Assembly (NCBI GenBank): GCA_030141605.1
Contig: JAQGDQ010002428.1
Span: 1 to 44,539, forward strand
Length of the DNA: 44,539 nucleotides
DNA from: Tubiluchus corallicola
Lineage: Eukaryota > Priapulida > Priapulimorpha > Priapulimorphida > Tubiluchidae
Direction of reading: 5' to 3'
In this document: positions 25,318-35,444 of the stretch, in pieces
Layout of the letters: each line of letters starts with the position of its first letter
Numbering within the stretch: the stretch's first letter is position 1
Made by a program: the position numbers and the translations under genes
Notes under the pieces: model-generated
The model's input: the letters and a program-made list of their open reading frames with translations, nothing else
The model's database searches: none
Told to the model about the DNA's origin: nothing

Positions 25318-26527
25318 AAACTTGACACTTGCTGGCAAAAAAATCATATTAGGCATTACGGGTAGCATTGCAGCCTATAAAAGTGCATTACTTACAAGGT
25401 TGCTATTACAACAAAGGGCAGAAGTTCAAGTCATTATGACAAATTCTGCTCAACATTTTATTAGCCCACTCACACTGTCTACACTTTCAAAAAAAAATGT
25501 TTTAACAGAAACATTCAATAACAACGAATGGAATAACCATATAAACTTAAGCCTATGGGCAGATGCTATGTTAATAGCTCCTGCCACTGCATCTACCATT
25601 GCAAAATGTGCATTGGGAATTTGTGACAACATGCTGATAACCACCTATCTTTCAGCACGTTGCCCCATGTTTATTGCCCCAGCTATGGATTTGGAAATGT
25701 ACCTACACCCCTCCACCCAAAAAAACATCAAAACACTAAACTCCTTTGGTAATAACATCATCACATCTACAGAAGGAGAGTTAGCAAGTGGGTTGTATGG
25801 GCATGGTCGAATGGAAGAACCAAGCAAAATTGTTGAAATATTGTCGCAACATTTTGAAAAAAAAAACACTCACCTAAAAAATAAACGAGTATTAATTACC
25901 GTAGGAGCAACAAGAGAGAATATAGACCCCGTACGATTTATTAGCAACTATTCAACAGGAAAAATGGGCATTGCCTTAGCCAAGGCAATGTTGGATTTTG
26001 GTTGTAAGGTAGACATAATTTCAGCATTCGTTTCAAAAGAAATCCCATCACGCAAAAATTTAACACTACATCAAGTAAGCAATGGCATAGAAATGCTAGA
26101 AGAGTGTCAAAAAATTTATCCACAAACAGATATAGCAATATTTAGTGCCGCCGTATCAGACTTCAAGCCACAAACAACCGAAAAAAATAAAATAAAAAAT
26201 AGCACCATGTCAACACTTGAAGTTACATTAGAAAAAAACGTTGACATAGCTATGGAATTAGGAAAAATAAAGAAGCATCAAATTAACGTCGGCTTTGCAT
26301 TAGAAACAGAAAATGAAATTGAAAATTCAAAAATAAAGCTACATCATAAAAATTTTGATTTAATTGTATTAAATTCACTCAATGAAAAAGGAGCAGGATT
26401 TGGCACAAACACAAATGCTGTAACAATTATAGACAAAAATTTAAGAGAGACAAAAATTGATCTGAAATCTAAAAAAGAAATAGCCGTAGATATCGCTCTT
26501 GCTATTAACAATACAATACAAATATGA
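25307..26527 (+). CDS. coaBC: Bifunctional phosphopantothenoylcysteine decarboxylase/phosphopantothenate-cysteine ligase
   Basis: 406 residues, two enzymes of coenzyme A synthesis in one chain. The CoaC flavoprotein half has KKIILGITGSIAAYKSALLT (~11-30), WADAMLIAPATASTIAKCAL (~84-103), and PAMDLEMYLHPSTQKNI (~124-140; the usual motif is PAMNxxMY, here with Asp for Asn). The CoaB half begins near residue 195 with RVLITVGATRENIDPVRFISN (~195-215) and STGKMGIALAKA, then FSAAVSDFKP. It overlaps rpoZ by 11 bases and the next gene by 4 (ATGA), so translation is probably coupled. The Asp at the PAMN position is a small deviation worth noting, since that Asn contacts substrate in studied enzymes. 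Confidence 0.94.
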   Translation: MKNENLTLAGKKIILGITGSIAAYKSALLTRLLLQQRAEVQVIMTNSAQHFISPLTLSTLSKKNVLTETFNNNEWNNHINLSLWADAMLIAPATASTIAKCALGICDNMLITTYLSARCPMFIAPAMDLEMYLHPSTQKNIKTLNSFGNNIITSTEGELASGLYGHGRMEEPSKIVEILSQHFEKKNTHLKNKRVLITVGATRENIDPVRFISNYSTGKMGIALAKAMLDFGCKVDIISAFVSKEIPSRKNLTLHQVSNGIEMLEECQKIYPQTDIAIFSAAVSDFKPQTTEKNKIKNSTMSTLEVTLEKNVDIAMELGKIKKHQINVGFALETENEIENSKIKLHHKNFDLIVLNSLNEKGAGFGTNTNAVTIIDKNLRETKIDLKSKKEIAVDIALAINNTIQI

Positions 26528-27432
26528 AATATACTATTTTCATACTAACGTTGCTCGCTCTGCTTTCTAGCTTTAACTTAAAAGCACAAGAATTGAACTG
26601 CCAAGTAATTGTTAATGATGAAAACGTACAGTTTACAGATAGAAGAATATTTAGAATGATGGAAGAAGCATTTGCAAATTTTTTAAATAATCGCATTTGG
26701 ACATCTGACGAATTTGAAGCAAAAGAAAAAATAAAATGCAGCTTGTTCATTTCTATCACAAATGTTCCTTCACAAGACAAGTACGAAGCGAAAGTTCAAA
26801 TACAATCAAGTAGACCTATTTACGGTGTTTCATATGAAAGTCTGTTATTAAATTTTTTAGACAATTCATGGGCATTTGACTATATAGAAGCACAACCCTT
26901 AGAATTTTCTGATGTCTTTTTCACAAGCAAAATAAGCTCATTATTAGGGTTTTATGCCTATGTTATCATTGGTCTTGACTACGACTCCTATTCTCCCCTG
27001 GGCGGAACACAATACTTCAATAAAGCATTAGAAGTAGCACTTTATACACAGTTTTTAGGTGACCCTGGTTGGAGCGGAAGGGTTCAAACGTCAACCTCAA
27101 GTTTTAGATATTGGTTAGTGGAAAACTTATTAAATAAACAATTGGATGACATAAGGTTGTCCTTCTATAATTATCATAGAACAGGATTAGATATATTTTT
27201 AGATACGCCACAAAAAGCAAGAGAGCAAATTTTCACGCTACTTACAGCATTAGACCATGCAGAAAAAATACGTGTCGATAATGTATTAAAAAGAACAATA
27301 CTGTTTACAAAGTCAGAAGAGTTGACTAATATTTTTGCAGAAGCACCTCCTAAAATGAAACGCGAAGCATATGATCTATTAATGATGTTAGATGCAAGAA
27401 ATTCTGAAAAATATAATAGAATATTACAATAA
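26524..27432 (+). CDS. DUF4835 family protein, PorD-like (type IX secretion-associated)
   Basis: 302 residues with a signal peptide (MKYTIFILTLLALLSSFNLKAQ, cleavage before E23). The mature N-terminus ELNCQVIVNDENVQFTDRRI (~23-42) and the following EEAFANFLNNRIWTSDEF are characteristic of DUF4835. NFLDNSWAFDYIEAQPLEF and LDYDSYSPLGGTQYF occur mid-protein. The family is found in Bacteroidetes and has been named PorD for a link to type IX secretion; the molecular role is not established from sequence. It is probably periplasmic. The gene overlaps coaBC by 4 bases and precedes recN by 12, the conserved order in the phylum. Confidence 0.8.
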   Translation: MKYTIFILTLLALLSSFNLKAQELNCQVIVNDENVQFTDRRIFRMMEEAFANFLNNRIWTSDEFEAKEKIKCSLFISITNVPSQDKYEAKVQIQSSRPIYGVSYESLLLNFLDNSWAFDYIEAQPLEFSDVFFTSKISSLLGFYAYVIIGLDYDSYSPLGGTQYFNKALEVALYTQFLGDPGWSGRVQTSTSSFRYWLVENLLNKQLDDIRLSFYNYHRTGLDIFLDTPQKAREQIFTLLTALDHAEKIRVDNVLKRTILFTKSEELTNIFAEAPPKMKREAYDLLMMLDARNSEKYNRILQ

Positions 27433-27444
27433 ATGCATTAAGAT

Positions 27445-29097
27445 ATGATAAAATGCCTCAATGTACAAAACTATGCCTTAATAAAAAACCTAAAAATTAA
27501 CCCCTCTCCCAACTTTAATGTCATCACAGGAGAAACAGGGGCAGGAAAATCCATTTTATTAGGAGCAGTTGGCCTCCTGTTAGGCAACAGAGCTGACACC
27601 AGAGTGCTATTAGACAAAAATAAAAAGTGTATTGTAGAAGGCGTTTTTGATGTTTCAAAACAAAATATTAAAAAAATCTTCCAAAGATACAACTTAGATT
27701 ATGAAGAAGAGTGCATTATTAGAAGAGAAATAAACGCCAGTAGTAAGTCAAGAGCTTTTGTCAATGACACTCCTGTAAAATTAGAAACATTAAGTGACAT
27801 AGGTGATTTTTTGATAGATATCCACTCACAAAGTGATACATTATTATTGCGAAATAGGTCATTTCTAACAGAGGTAATAGATACATACAGCGACAATATT
27901 ACTGATCTAAAAATATACCAAAAGTTATTTACGCAATTTAAAACATACCAAGACCAATACCACTCATTAAAAAAGTCACACGAAAACAACTTAAAAGAAG
28001 AAGAATACAACCAATTTCTATTTGACGAACTAAACAGTGCCAACCTAAAAGAAGGAGAACAGGAAAAAATAGAAGAAGAGCTAAAATTTTTAGAACATGC
28101 AGAAGAAATAAACAAAAGCATCTTTGAAATTTCCTCAACATTAATGAATAACGAACCTTCAATATTACATAATCTATATAGTGTAATAAAAAAAATAGAA
28201 AAAATAAGCGGACTTTCATCACAATATCAAACACTAAAACAAAGAATAGAGAACACCTATATAGAACTCAAAGATATAGCACAAGATATAGATAACCAAG
28301 GGCAAGATATCGAGTTTGATCAAACCAAATTAGAAAAAATCGAACAACGATTAGGGCTTATCTATAAATTACAACAAAAATATAAAGTAAATTCCATATC
28401 TGAACTATTGAGCGCAAAAACAGAGCTTGAAAAAAAATTAAATAAATCCATAGATATGGAAGAAGAAATAAGCTCACTCAAAGAAAAGCTAATAAAATTG
28501 GAACAAGAGCTGAGCAACAGAGCTGAACGTATATCTGAAAGGCGAAAAAAAGCAATTCCCGTGCTAAAATCAGAAATAGAAACATATTTGCACTCTTTGG
28601 CAATGCCCGATGCCGTTACAGAATTTAACATTCAAACAACAACATTAACAAAAAATGGCACCAACGAAATAACGATGCTTTTTAGTGCTAACCTAGGTGT
28701 TGCACCACAAGAACTTAAACGCGTCGCATCAGGAGGAGAGTTTTCACGGCTAATGTTTGCATTAAAATATATATTAGCCAAAAAAATGGCAATGCCTTCA
28801 ATTATATTTGATGAAATAGATATGGGAATTTCAGGAGAAATAGCCAAAAAAATGGCAGACATGATGAGCAGCATGTCTCAATATCATCAAATAATTACCA
28901 TTACACACTTGCCACAAGTGGCAGCAAAAGGACAAACTCATTTTTTCACATTCAAAGACAAAGATGACCAGCGAGCAATTAGCAAAATAAAGCAACTCTC
29001 CACCCAAGAACGAATAGAAGAGACAGCCAAAATGATTGGTGGCGATAAAATATCTGAAATTACTTTGGCAAATGCCAAAGAATTACTAAATTGTTAG
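27445..29097 (+). CDS. recN: DNA repair protein RecN
   Basis: 550 residues. This SMC-like ATPase acts early in double-strand break repair. Walker A is ITGETGAGKSILLGAVGLLL (~28-47); a coiled-coil region runs through the middle (about 155-370, rich in E, K and L); the signature motif is RVASGGEFSRLMFALKYIL (~426-444), Walker B SIIFDEIDMGISGEIAKKM (~452-470) and the H-loop TITHLPQVAAKG (~486-497). Length and motif order match RecN. It lies at the end of the bamD-to-recN string, 12 nt after the DUF4835 gene, and is followed by an 81-nt gap. Confidence 0.95.
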   Translation: MIKCLNVQNYALIKNLKINPSPNFNVITGETGAGKSILLGAVGLLLGNRADTRVLLDKNKKCIVEGVFDVSKQNIKKIFQRYNLDYEEECIIRREINASSKSRAFVNDTPVKLETLSDIGDFLIDIHSQSDTLLLRNRSFLTEVIDTYSDNITDLKIYQKLFTQFKTYQDQYHSLKKSHENNLKEEEYNQFLFDELNSANLKEGEQEKIEEELKFLEHAEEINKSIFEISSTLMNNEPSILHNLYSVIKKIEKISGLSSQYQTLKQRIENTYIELKDIAQDIDNQGQDIEFDQTKLEKIEQRLGLIYKLQQKYKVNSISELLSAKTELEKKLNKSIDMEEEISSLKEKLIKLEQELSNRAERISERRKKAIPVLKSEIETYLHSLAMPDAVTEFNIQTTTLTKNGTNEITMLFSANLGVAPQELKRVASGGEFSRLMFALKYILAKKMAMPSIIFDEIDMGISGEIAKKMADMMSSMSQYHQIITITHLPQVAAKGQTHFFTFKDKDDQRAISKIKQLSTQERIEETAKMIGGDKISEITLANAKELLNC

Positions 29098-29178
29098 CTA
29101 AGAGTTTCTTAAAGTAACAGCATACAATTAAAAACGTTTGAAAAAAACAGAATATTGTTTACCATTGACTGTACGATT

Positions 29179-29577
29179 ATGAAAAAGAAAACAAAATTTG
29201 AATTTGATTACGAAATTAAATCATCAACCAAAATTTTATACCCATTTTTATCTACTGCCTCTGGACTATCAGAATGGTACGCCGATGAAGTAACCATAGA
29301 GAAAGAAATCTTTACTTTTTCATGGAACAATAATGATATGAAAAAAGCAAAGATAATAACGCACAAATTATATAAAAGCATTAAACTTGCTTTCTTAGAT
29401 GAACAAGGAAAAGAAACAGAAGACTGCGATTATCTTGAGTTTTTGATAGAGGAAAGTGAAATTACAAGAACAACATTCTTGAAAGTGATAGATTATTCAG
29501 ATTTTGATGATGTAGAAGAGCTACACGACGTATGGACAAATCTATTTGAAGATTTAAAACGAAAAATAGGAGCTTAA
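29179..29577 (+). CDS. START-like domain protein
   Basis: 132 residues from the ATG at 29179. The frame is open from an ATG at 29155, but the extra eight residues (MFTIDCTI) are not conserved-looking, and the MKKKTKFEFDYEIKSSTKIL start matches the family. The sequence STASGLSEWYADEVTIEKEI (~26-45) followed by FTFSWNNNDMKKAKI corresponds to the START-like/AHSA1-type fold common as a stand-alone small protein in Bacteroidetes. The fold binds hydrophobic ligands; no function is established. It is likely cytoplasmic, as there is no signal peptide or membrane segment. Confidence 0.75.
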   Translation: MKKKTKFEFDYEIKSSTKILYPFLSTASGLSEWYADEVTIEKEIFTFSWNNNDMKKAKIITHKLYKSIKLAFLDEQGKETEDCDYLEFLIEESEITRTTFLKVIDYSDFDDVEELHDVWTNLFEDLKRKIGA

Positions 29578-29644
29578 AAAAAATTATAACTATCTTTACA
29601 CTTCATACATAGTACCCATGTTTTGCAAAATATAATTTAATATC

Positions 29645-30070
29645 ATGCTTGATTACATAAAAGAACTAATCCTTCGCCTTTTAGGAATAGATAAAATATT
29701 GCAATTATTACATACAATAATAGAAGAAAATATTGCGATAGTAAAAGCTAAAATAGAACCGCTATTTTCCTTATTTATTACAAGGTTAGTATTTGCTCTC
29801 ATCATTGTTTTATTTATCAATTCATTCATGCTATTAGTTAGTATAGGAACAGGAATTTACTTAAATCAAGAGCTAGGCAGTTCTTATTTAGGATTTATTA
29901 TAGTTGGTGCATTTCATTTTATGTTAGCAATATTGATGTTTGTGTTTAAAAGGCTAACTATCAAAATAATACAATCTATTTTTTACCCTATATTTAAAAT
30001 AAAAAAACACAATAAAAAAAGTAGTTTCCTAAAAAAAGAAAAGAAAAAAATAGTGAGGAAAGTGAGTTAA
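29645..30070 (+). CDS. Small two-span membrane protein, phage-holin-family-like
   Basis: 141 residues. Two clear membrane spans lie near 40-65 (LFITRLVFALIIVLFINSFM) and 78-100 (YLGFIIVGAFHFMLAILMFV). The N-terminus is amphipathic (MLDYIKELILRLLGIDKILQ) and the C-terminal ~35 residues are extremely lysine-rich (KKHNKKSSFLKKEKKKIVRK), hence cytoplasmic. Similar small proteins in Bacteroidetes are labelled phage holin family/Holin-X, although they are chromosomal and not phage genes. Nothing around it suggests a prophage. Function unknown. A TATCTTTA element at 29591-29598 is one base off the -7 consensus. Confidence 0.6.
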   Translation: MLDYIKELILRLLGIDKILQLLHTIIEENIAIVKAKIEPLFSLFITRLVFALIIVLFINSFMLLVSIGTGIYLNQELGSSYLGFIIVGAFHFMLAILMFVFKRLTIKIIQSIFYPIFKIKKHNKKSSFLKKEKKKIVRKVS

Positions 30071-30171
30071 ACTTTAAACTTTGGTAGTTTCCAATATTAA
30101 AAAAACATTTCTACCACTTTTTCTAATAAAAATTAAAATAAAACCATAGAAGTAAAAAGATAAACAATATT

Positions 30172-31887
30172 ATGCATCTTAGTGAACACGAAATTAGAAG
30201 GAGAGAAGAAAAAAAAGAATTAGAAAAATTAAGTATAAACCCATACCCTTCTCAAACGTTTGATGTAAACATAACATCAACAGAAATAACTCTTAACCCA
30301 ACAGCATTTAAAAAAGACCAAGAAGTTTCTATTGCAGGACGAATTATGAGCAGGCGAATTATGGGATCCGCCTCTTTTATTGAACTACAAGATCAAGTAG
30401 GAAAAATACAAGTTTACTTACGACGTGATGACCTATGCCCAAATGACGATAAAACTCTATATAATATAGTGTTTAAAAAATTGATGGATATAGGGGATAT
30501 TATAGGAATAAAAGGCTATGTGTTTACTACCCAAACTGGAGAAATATCAATATATGCACAGCAAATAATCCTGTTGTCAAAATCGTTACGCCCTATTCCA
30601 ATAGTCAAAGAGGCACAAAAAGAAAATGATGTAAAGGTATATGATGCGTTTAAAGATCCAGAACAGAGGTATCGCCAACGATATGTAGACTTGATTGTCA
30701 ATCCAAAAACCAAAGAAACATTTATTAAAAGAACCAAGCTAATCAATGTTGTCCGCAGTTTTTTAAACAAAAAAGATTATTTGGAGGTGGAGACCCCCAT
30801 ATTGCAGCCCATTTATGGTGGAGCATTAGCAAAGCCATTTGTAACACACCACCACTCCTTAGACACAAAACTCTATTTAAGAATTGCCAATGAGCTATAC
30901 TTAAAAAGGTTAATTGTTGGAGGCTTTGAAGGGGTATATGAGTTTGCAAAAGATTTCAGAAATGAAGGCATGTCACGTTTTCATAATCCCGAATTTACTC
31001 AAGTAGAGTTATATGTAGCCTACAAAGACTACGAATGGATGATGAACCTAGTAGAAGAGATGATAGAAAAAGTAGCTATAGAAGTTACAGGATCTACAAA
31101 GGTAAAAGTAGGCGATAATGTTATTGACTTTAAACGTTCCTGGAAAAGGTTTACCATGTTTGATGCAATAGAACATTTTACCAAAATAAACATATCTGAA
31201 ATGAATGTGACAGAGTTGACAAAAACAGCTCAAAAACTAAATATAGAACTTGATGCTACTATGGGTAAAGGTAAAATTATAGATGAAATATTTGGTGCCT
31301 ATTGTGAACCACATTTAATCCAGCCCACTTTCATTACAGACTATCCAATAGAAATGTCGCCATTAGCAAAAAAACACAGAAATAAACATGGACTTACAGA
31401 GCGATTTGAAGTTATTTGTAATGGCAAAGAAATATGCAATGCCTTTTCTGAACTCAATGACCCACTAGATCAAAGAGAACGATTCGATGCGCAATTAGAG
31501 CTAAAAACCAGAGGAGATCAAGAATCTATGATGTTAGATGAAGATTTTTTAAGAGCATTAGAGTATGGCATGCCTCCCACGGCAGGGTTGGGCATTGGTA
31601 TTGACAGGTTGGCTATGATAATGACAAATTCTAATTCTATTCAAGATGTCATTCTATTTCCCCAAATGAGACCTGAGAAGAAAAAAAATAATTTCAAAGA
31701 TTTTGAAAATTTAGGTATTCCAAAAGAATGGATAGATGTAATACTAAAAATAGGAATAGAGTCAACAAAAGAGCTAAAAGAGATTAAACCAACACAATTG
31801 CATCAAAAATTAAACGGATATAGAAAAAAAACAAAAATAAATATCCCTGCCATACAGCTTGAGGAGGTTACATTATGGCTAAAATAG
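30172..31887 (+). CDS. lysS: Lysyl-tRNA synthetase, class II
   Basis: 571 residues. The N-terminus [20 protein letters not shown] and the OB-fold anticodon domain ([20 protein letters not shown], ~50-69) are typical. The class II catalytic core has [20 protein letters not shown] (motif 1, ~196-215), [20 protein letters not shown] (motif 2, ~262-281) and [19 protein letters not shown] (motif 3, ~474-492). The ~65-residue C-terminal extension after the core (from about 506) is also seen in other Bacteroidetes LysS proteins. It charges tRNA-Lys in the cytoplasm. Upstream of it is a 101-bp gap without an obvious promoter consensus. No sequence defects are visible. Confidence 0.95.
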   Translation: MHLSEHEIRRREEKKELEKLSINPYPSQTFDVNITSTEITLNPTAFKKDQEVSIAGRIMSRRIMGSASFIELQDQVGKIQVYLRRDDLCPNDDKTLYNIVFKKLMDIGDIIGIKGYVFTTQTGEISIYAQQIILLSKSLRPIPIVKEAQKENDVKVYDAFKDPEQRYRQRYVDLIVNPKTKETFIKRTKLINVVRSFLNKKDYLEVETPILQPIYGGALAKPFVTHHHSLDTKLYLRIANELYLKRLIVGGFEGVYEFAKDFRNEGMSRFHNPEFTQVELYVAYKDYEWMMNLVEEMIEKVAIEVTGSTKVKVGDNVIDFKRSWKRFTMFDAIEHFTKINISEMNVTELTKTAQKLNIELDATMGKGKIIDEIFGAYCEPHLIQPTFITDYPIEMSPLAKKHRNKHGLTERFEVICNGKEICNAFSELNDPLDQRERFDAQLELKTRGDQESMMLDEDFLRALEYGMPPTAGLGIGIDRLAMIMTNSNSIQDVILFPQMRPEKKKNNFKDFENLGIPKEWIDVILKIGIESTKELKEIKPTQLHQKLNGYRKKTKINIPAIQLEEVTLWLK

Positions 31888-31926
31888 AATATATATAAAT
31901 ACAGTCTTTAGTATAATTAGATATTT

Positions 31927-33600
31927 ATGTTAACAAAAAAAACACAATACAAAAGACATAAAGCAATAAAGAGCAAGTCTTGGGCAAAAAAAATCACCTT
32001 TATTTCATGGATATTTGCTCTTTTAATAGCATTAGTTTCATGTTTTTCAGCCGATGATCTTGCTTTTAAGGATCCTCAAATAGATACAAACCTTGCTTTT
32101 CCGATAGGAAATACAAAATTTAGAATTATAAGCTTATTCCCGTTAGGCAATGGGCTTGAAATAAACAAAGAAGACAAAATTTTACACTACACCTACACTG
32201 AACATATACCTGATTACTCAAGTGATGAGTTTGTAAAAATTAATCCTTTTATCTCTTCTACTTTTTTAAGTTTTAACGCATTAGGAATGTTTGATGGCCC
32301 AAATCAACAGATACTTAACGGTATCTATCCCGTGGCAGATGGCTTAGTTTTAACCGTGTTAAGAGATCCTTCAGAGGCAGATAAAGTTCAAATTGATGGG
32401 CGACTTTGGTTTGACATAATAGACATAACAGACCTTGATCCCAATAGAAAATGTTCTCACTTTAGCATAAGAATTACTATTCCAAATGCCATACATATAG
32501 AGACAGAAGAAGTTTTTTCTAAATTCTATTCTTTATCCAGTTGTGCTGAAAATTTTGCAGACTTACAAAATTATATGATAACTCCAAATGCAGGAACGAA
32601 GCAAGATATTAACGTTTATTTTGAAGTTTTTGTAGATGGCAACATAGACGTACTTAGAAAGGAGAATCCAGATATACAAATAGACGTAATATTAGAAGAT
32701 GAAGCAAAAGCAGGTTATTTTGAAGGAGACATAGGTCCTTTAGTTTTTTTCCCTGTTGAATCAGATATAGACATTGGCATTAACGACATATTAAAAGACC
32801 AAGAAGAGGTAATAGACAATATAATACTAACAGAAGTATATCTTAAGCTAGGAGTAGTAAATGAAGGGTTGGTAATAAAAGACAATGATTTGTTGTTAAG
32901 TATAGCCTTTGATGGCAATGAATTACGAAAAAAAGATAACTCTCCCCTCAGCGTTATCACTCTACCTAGCCCACCAAATACAACTGAATCTGTAGTAGAA
33001 GAGATGGTTTACAGTCAAGAAAACACCAACGTATTAGATGTGCTTTCATTGAAAACAGAAGAAATAAAATATAGAGGCGACCTATCTGTTAACCAGTCCA
33101 TTCCTCCCATGGACAAGGTTGATATGCTCAGTAAAGATAGCGAAATTCAAATGAGTTTGGAAGTTGACATTCCTATGAAAGTGATATTTGACGAAATAAC
33201 GTATCAAGTAAATCTATATACAGGAAAAACGTTCAAAGTAGATCCTTCTCTTAACACTACTGCCCTACTTAGCCTATATTATAAAAATTTTGACCCCATG
33301 GAGTACAATGGTAAAATTCAATTATTGGACTCTTCTCGCCTCTCTATTCCTCCCATCTATTTAGATCCTGTAGATGCTAAATCAGACAACGGTGACAATA
33401 TTATTTTTAAACCAAATGAAGAGTCTGTTACCTTTTTTACTCTAACAGATGAAATTCTTGAACAAATTAGGGATTATGAAAAGTTAGCAATAAATTTTGA
33501 CATAAACTTCACATCAAATGATGATGTTGTTTCTGTTAGAGAAACTAGCGGATTTGACGTGTCATTGAGTATATATCTGCAGTCCAAAATGGATTTTTAA
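31927..33600 (+). CDS. Putative lipoprotein of unknown function
   Basis: 557 residues. A long basic N-region (MLTKKTQYKRHKAIKSKSWAKK) leads into a hydrophobic stretch ending LIALVSC, a good lipobox with the cysteine at about residue 39, so it is probably exported and lipid-anchored. The rest is rich in beta-strand-forming and acidic residues and lacks an enzymatic motif I recognise. Two patches of alternating hydrophobic/charged residues (~100-180 and ~245-320) resemble beta-sandwich domains. The gene stands alone between lysS and a convergent nuclease gene with only 4 bp between stops. Cysteines near 172 and 204 could form a disulfide. I cannot assign a family. Confidence 0.65.
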   Translation: MLTKKTQYKRHKAIKSKSWAKKITFISWIFALLIALVSCFSADDLAFKDPQIDTNLAFPIGNTKFRIISLFPLGNGLEINKEDKILHYTYTEHIPDYSSDEFVKINPFISSTFLSFNALGMFDGPNQQILNGIYPVADGLVLTVLRDPSEADKVQIDGRLWFDIIDITDLDPNRKCSHFSIRITIPNAIHIETEEVFSKFYSLSSCAENFADLQNYMITPNAGTKQDINVYFEVFVDGNIDVLRKENPDIQIDVILEDEAKAGYFEGDIGPLVFFPVESDIDIGINDILKDQEEVIDNIILTEVYLKLGVVNEGLVIKDNDLLLSIAFDGNELRKKDNSPLSVITLPSPPNTTESVVEEMVYSQENTNVLDVLSLKTEEIKYRGDLSVNQSIPPMDKVDMLSKDSEIQMSLEVDIPMKVIFDEITYQVNLYTGKTFKVDPSLNTTALLSLYYKNFDPMEYNGKIQLLDSSRLSIPPIYLDPVDAKSDNGDNIIFKPNEESVTFFTLTDEILEQIRDYEKLAINFDINFTSNDDVVSVRETSGFDVSLSIYLQSKMDF

Positions 33601-33604
33601 AAAA

Positions 33605-34225
33605 TCATGTGGTTTTTTTTCTGCGAGATATTTCATCTCTAATGATAGTCGCTTCTTCGTAATCTTCGTGCTCCACAGCTTCTTTTAACCTCTCTTTGAG
33701 TTCGGTAATGCTCTGTTTGGCATACTCTTTTTTTCCTGCAAAGTTCATATTGGGTGAGGCTGTTTGCCTGCCTGCCTGTTGAATGTCAAACTCTGGCCGT
33801 CCCTTATTAGAAGTTTTTATTTTAATTCCTGCCTCACCCATTATATTGTCATAGATATATATAGGGCATTTTATCCTTAATGCCAAAGCAATAGCGTCAG
33901 AAGGGCGAGAATCTATTTCTATCGTTTTATCATCTAGCGTGCAAAGAATTTTTGCATAAAAAATACCATCTACAAGGTCTGATATAACTATTTCTTTGAA
34001 TTGGATGCTAAACTTTGAAGCCATCTCCTTCACCAAATCATAAACTAACGGTCTAGTTGGAGCAATATTCTCTATCTCTATATGAATAGCTTGTGCTTCA
34101 GATAGGCCTACAATGATAGGTATGTACACATTGCCATCAATTTTCTTTAAAACAAGAGCAAAAGAACTGTTTTTGTTTGTTGGCAAAATATCTACAATAG
34201 ATAATTCTATTTTATGTCGCTCCAT
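33605..34225 (-). CDS. Bifunctional nuclease family protein (DUF151) with UVR motif
   Basis: 206 residues. The N-terminal ~135 residues form the BFN (bifunctional nuclease, DUF151) domain: VLKKIDGNVYIPIIVGLSEA (~25-44), RPLVYDLVKEMASKF and IDSRPSDAIALALRIKCPIY (~103-122), the family hallmark. After a linker, a UvrB/UvrC-type motif LKERLKEAVEHEDYEEATII (~175-194) followed by RDEISRRKK ends the protein. This two-domain layout is common in Bacteroidetes. The BFN domain has reported DNase/RNase activity in other organisms; the role here is unknown. Convergent with the lipoprotein gene (4-bp gap). Confidence 0.88.
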   Translation of the reverse strand: MERHKIELSIVDILPTNKNSSFALVLKKIDGNVYIPIIVGLSEAQAIHIEIENIAPTRPLVYDLVKEMASKFSIQFKEIVISDLVDGIFYAKILCTLDDKTIEIDSRPSDAIALALRIKCPIYIYDNIMGEAGIKIKTSNKGRPEFDIQQAGRQTASPNMNFAGKKEYAKQSITELKERLKEAVEHEDYEEATIIRDEISRRKKTT

Positions 34226-34293
34226 CTAATAAATTATTCTCTTGTAATTTTACCTTAAGTAAAAAAATACTTTGAATATGTCCAAATTTTTTG

Positions 34294-34312
34294 ATTAAAA
34301 AGTGTTTTTAAT
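34294..34312 (-). terminator. Weak AT-only hairpin downstream of ychF
   Basis: ATTAAAAA (34294-34301) pairs perfectly with TTTTTAAT (34305-34312) across GTG, 22 nt past the ychF stop on minus. The stem has no G-C pairs, so it is a poor terminator at best. Confidence 0.25.
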
Positions 34313-34334
34313 TCTAACAATCTATCGGTCTATG

Positions 34335-35435
34335 CTATACATTAAACCTAAAATGCATTATGTCTCCATCTTTTACAACATAATTTTTCCCTTCAATGGC
34401 CAATTTTCCAGCTTCTTTGCAGGCTAATTCTGTCTTTAATTCTATCAAATCTTCTAATTTCAAAACTTCCGCCTTAATAAATCCTTTCTCAAAATCGCTG
34501 TGTATTGCTCCAGCAGCTTGCGGGGCTGTATCTCCTCTTTTAATTGTCCACGCACGCACTTCTTGTTTGCCAGCAGTAAAATATGTTATTAAATTCAACA
34601 GTTTATATGAGGCTTTGATGAGTTTATCCAAGCCTGATGTGTCGATTCCATACTCTTTAAAAAAGCTGTTTTTTTCGTTTTCATCCTGCAACTCTGATAT
34701 TTGAGCCTCCAATGTAGCACTAACAACTATCAATTCGGCTTTTTCTTTTGCTGCAGAATTTCTCAATGTCTCTATATGCTTATTGCCTGCCACGACCGAT
34801 TCTTCGTCTGTATTAGCAACATATATTATAGGCTTCAAAGTAATAAGATGCAAATCTTTGAGTTGAGATAAATACTTTTCGTCAAGTACTAAGGAGCGTA
34901 AATTTTTGCCTTGCTCAAGGTGTTGTTTAGCTGTTGACATCACCTCATATTGAAACATTGCTTCCTTATCTCCTGACTTTGCTATTTTTTCTACTTTCTT
35001 AATTCTTTTCTCAACACTTTCAAGATCTTTTAGTTGAAGTTCTGCGTTAATAATATTTTTATCACTTACTGGATCTATTTTTCCGTTAACATGAACAATA
35101 TTCTCATCTTCAAAACATCTAATTACATGTACTATAGCATCTACTTGGCGTATGTTGGCTAAAAATTTATTCCCAAGTCCTTCTCCTTTACTAGCCCCTT
35201 CTACTAACCCCGCAATATCTACAAACTCTATTACTGTTGGAACAGTTTTGTCAGGTTCAACAAGTTGAGCTATAATATTTAATCGCTCATCTGGAACAAA
35301 TACCCTTCCTATATTAGGTTCTATGGTACAAAAAGGAAAATTTTCTGCTTCTGCTTTGCTCTTTGATAAAAGGGCATTAAATAATGTAGACTTACCTACA
35401 TTGGGTAGCCCTACAATACCGCATTGTAATCCCAT
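34335..35435 (-). CDS. ychF: Redox-regulated ATPase/GTPase YchF
   Basis: 366 residues, standard length. An Obg-family P-loop ATPase associated with ribosomes and stress responses. Motifs in order are [18 protein letters not shown] (G1, ~6-23), [20 protein letters not shown] (~34-53), [20 protein letters not shown] (G3, ~72-91), a coiled-coil insert (~130-170), [12 protein letters not shown] (G4-like NTDE, ~203-214), and the C-terminal TGS domain [20 protein letters not shown] (~285-304) with [18 protein letters not shown]. No defects are seen. It lies 9 nt downstream of the AI-2E transporter gene on minus, so it probably shares that transcript. Confidence 0.96.
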   Translation of the reverse strand: MGLQCGIVGLPNVGKSTLFNALLSKSKAEAENFPFCTIEPNIGRVFVPDERLNIIAQLVEPDKTVPTVIEFVDIAGLVEGASKGEGLGNKFLANIRQVDAIVHVIRCFEDENIVHVNGKIDPVSDKNIINAELQLKDLESVEKRIKKVEKIAKSGDKEAMFQYEVMSTAKQHLEQGKNLRSLVLDEKYLSQLKDLHLITLKPIIYVANTDEESVVAGNKHIETLRNSAAKEKAELIVVSATLEAQISELQDENEKNSFFKEYGIDTSGLDKLIKASYKLLNLITYFTAGKQEVRAWTIKRGDTAPQAAGAIHSDFEKGFIKAEVLKLEDLIELKTELACKEAGKLAIEGKNYVVKDGDIMHFRFNV

Positions 35436-35444
35436 CTGTTTATT

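Noticed and set aside
29645-30070. Holin-like protein as evidence of a prophage
   Set aside because: No other phage gene, attachment site or integrase of phage type is nearby; such proteins are common in Bacteroidetes chromosomes.
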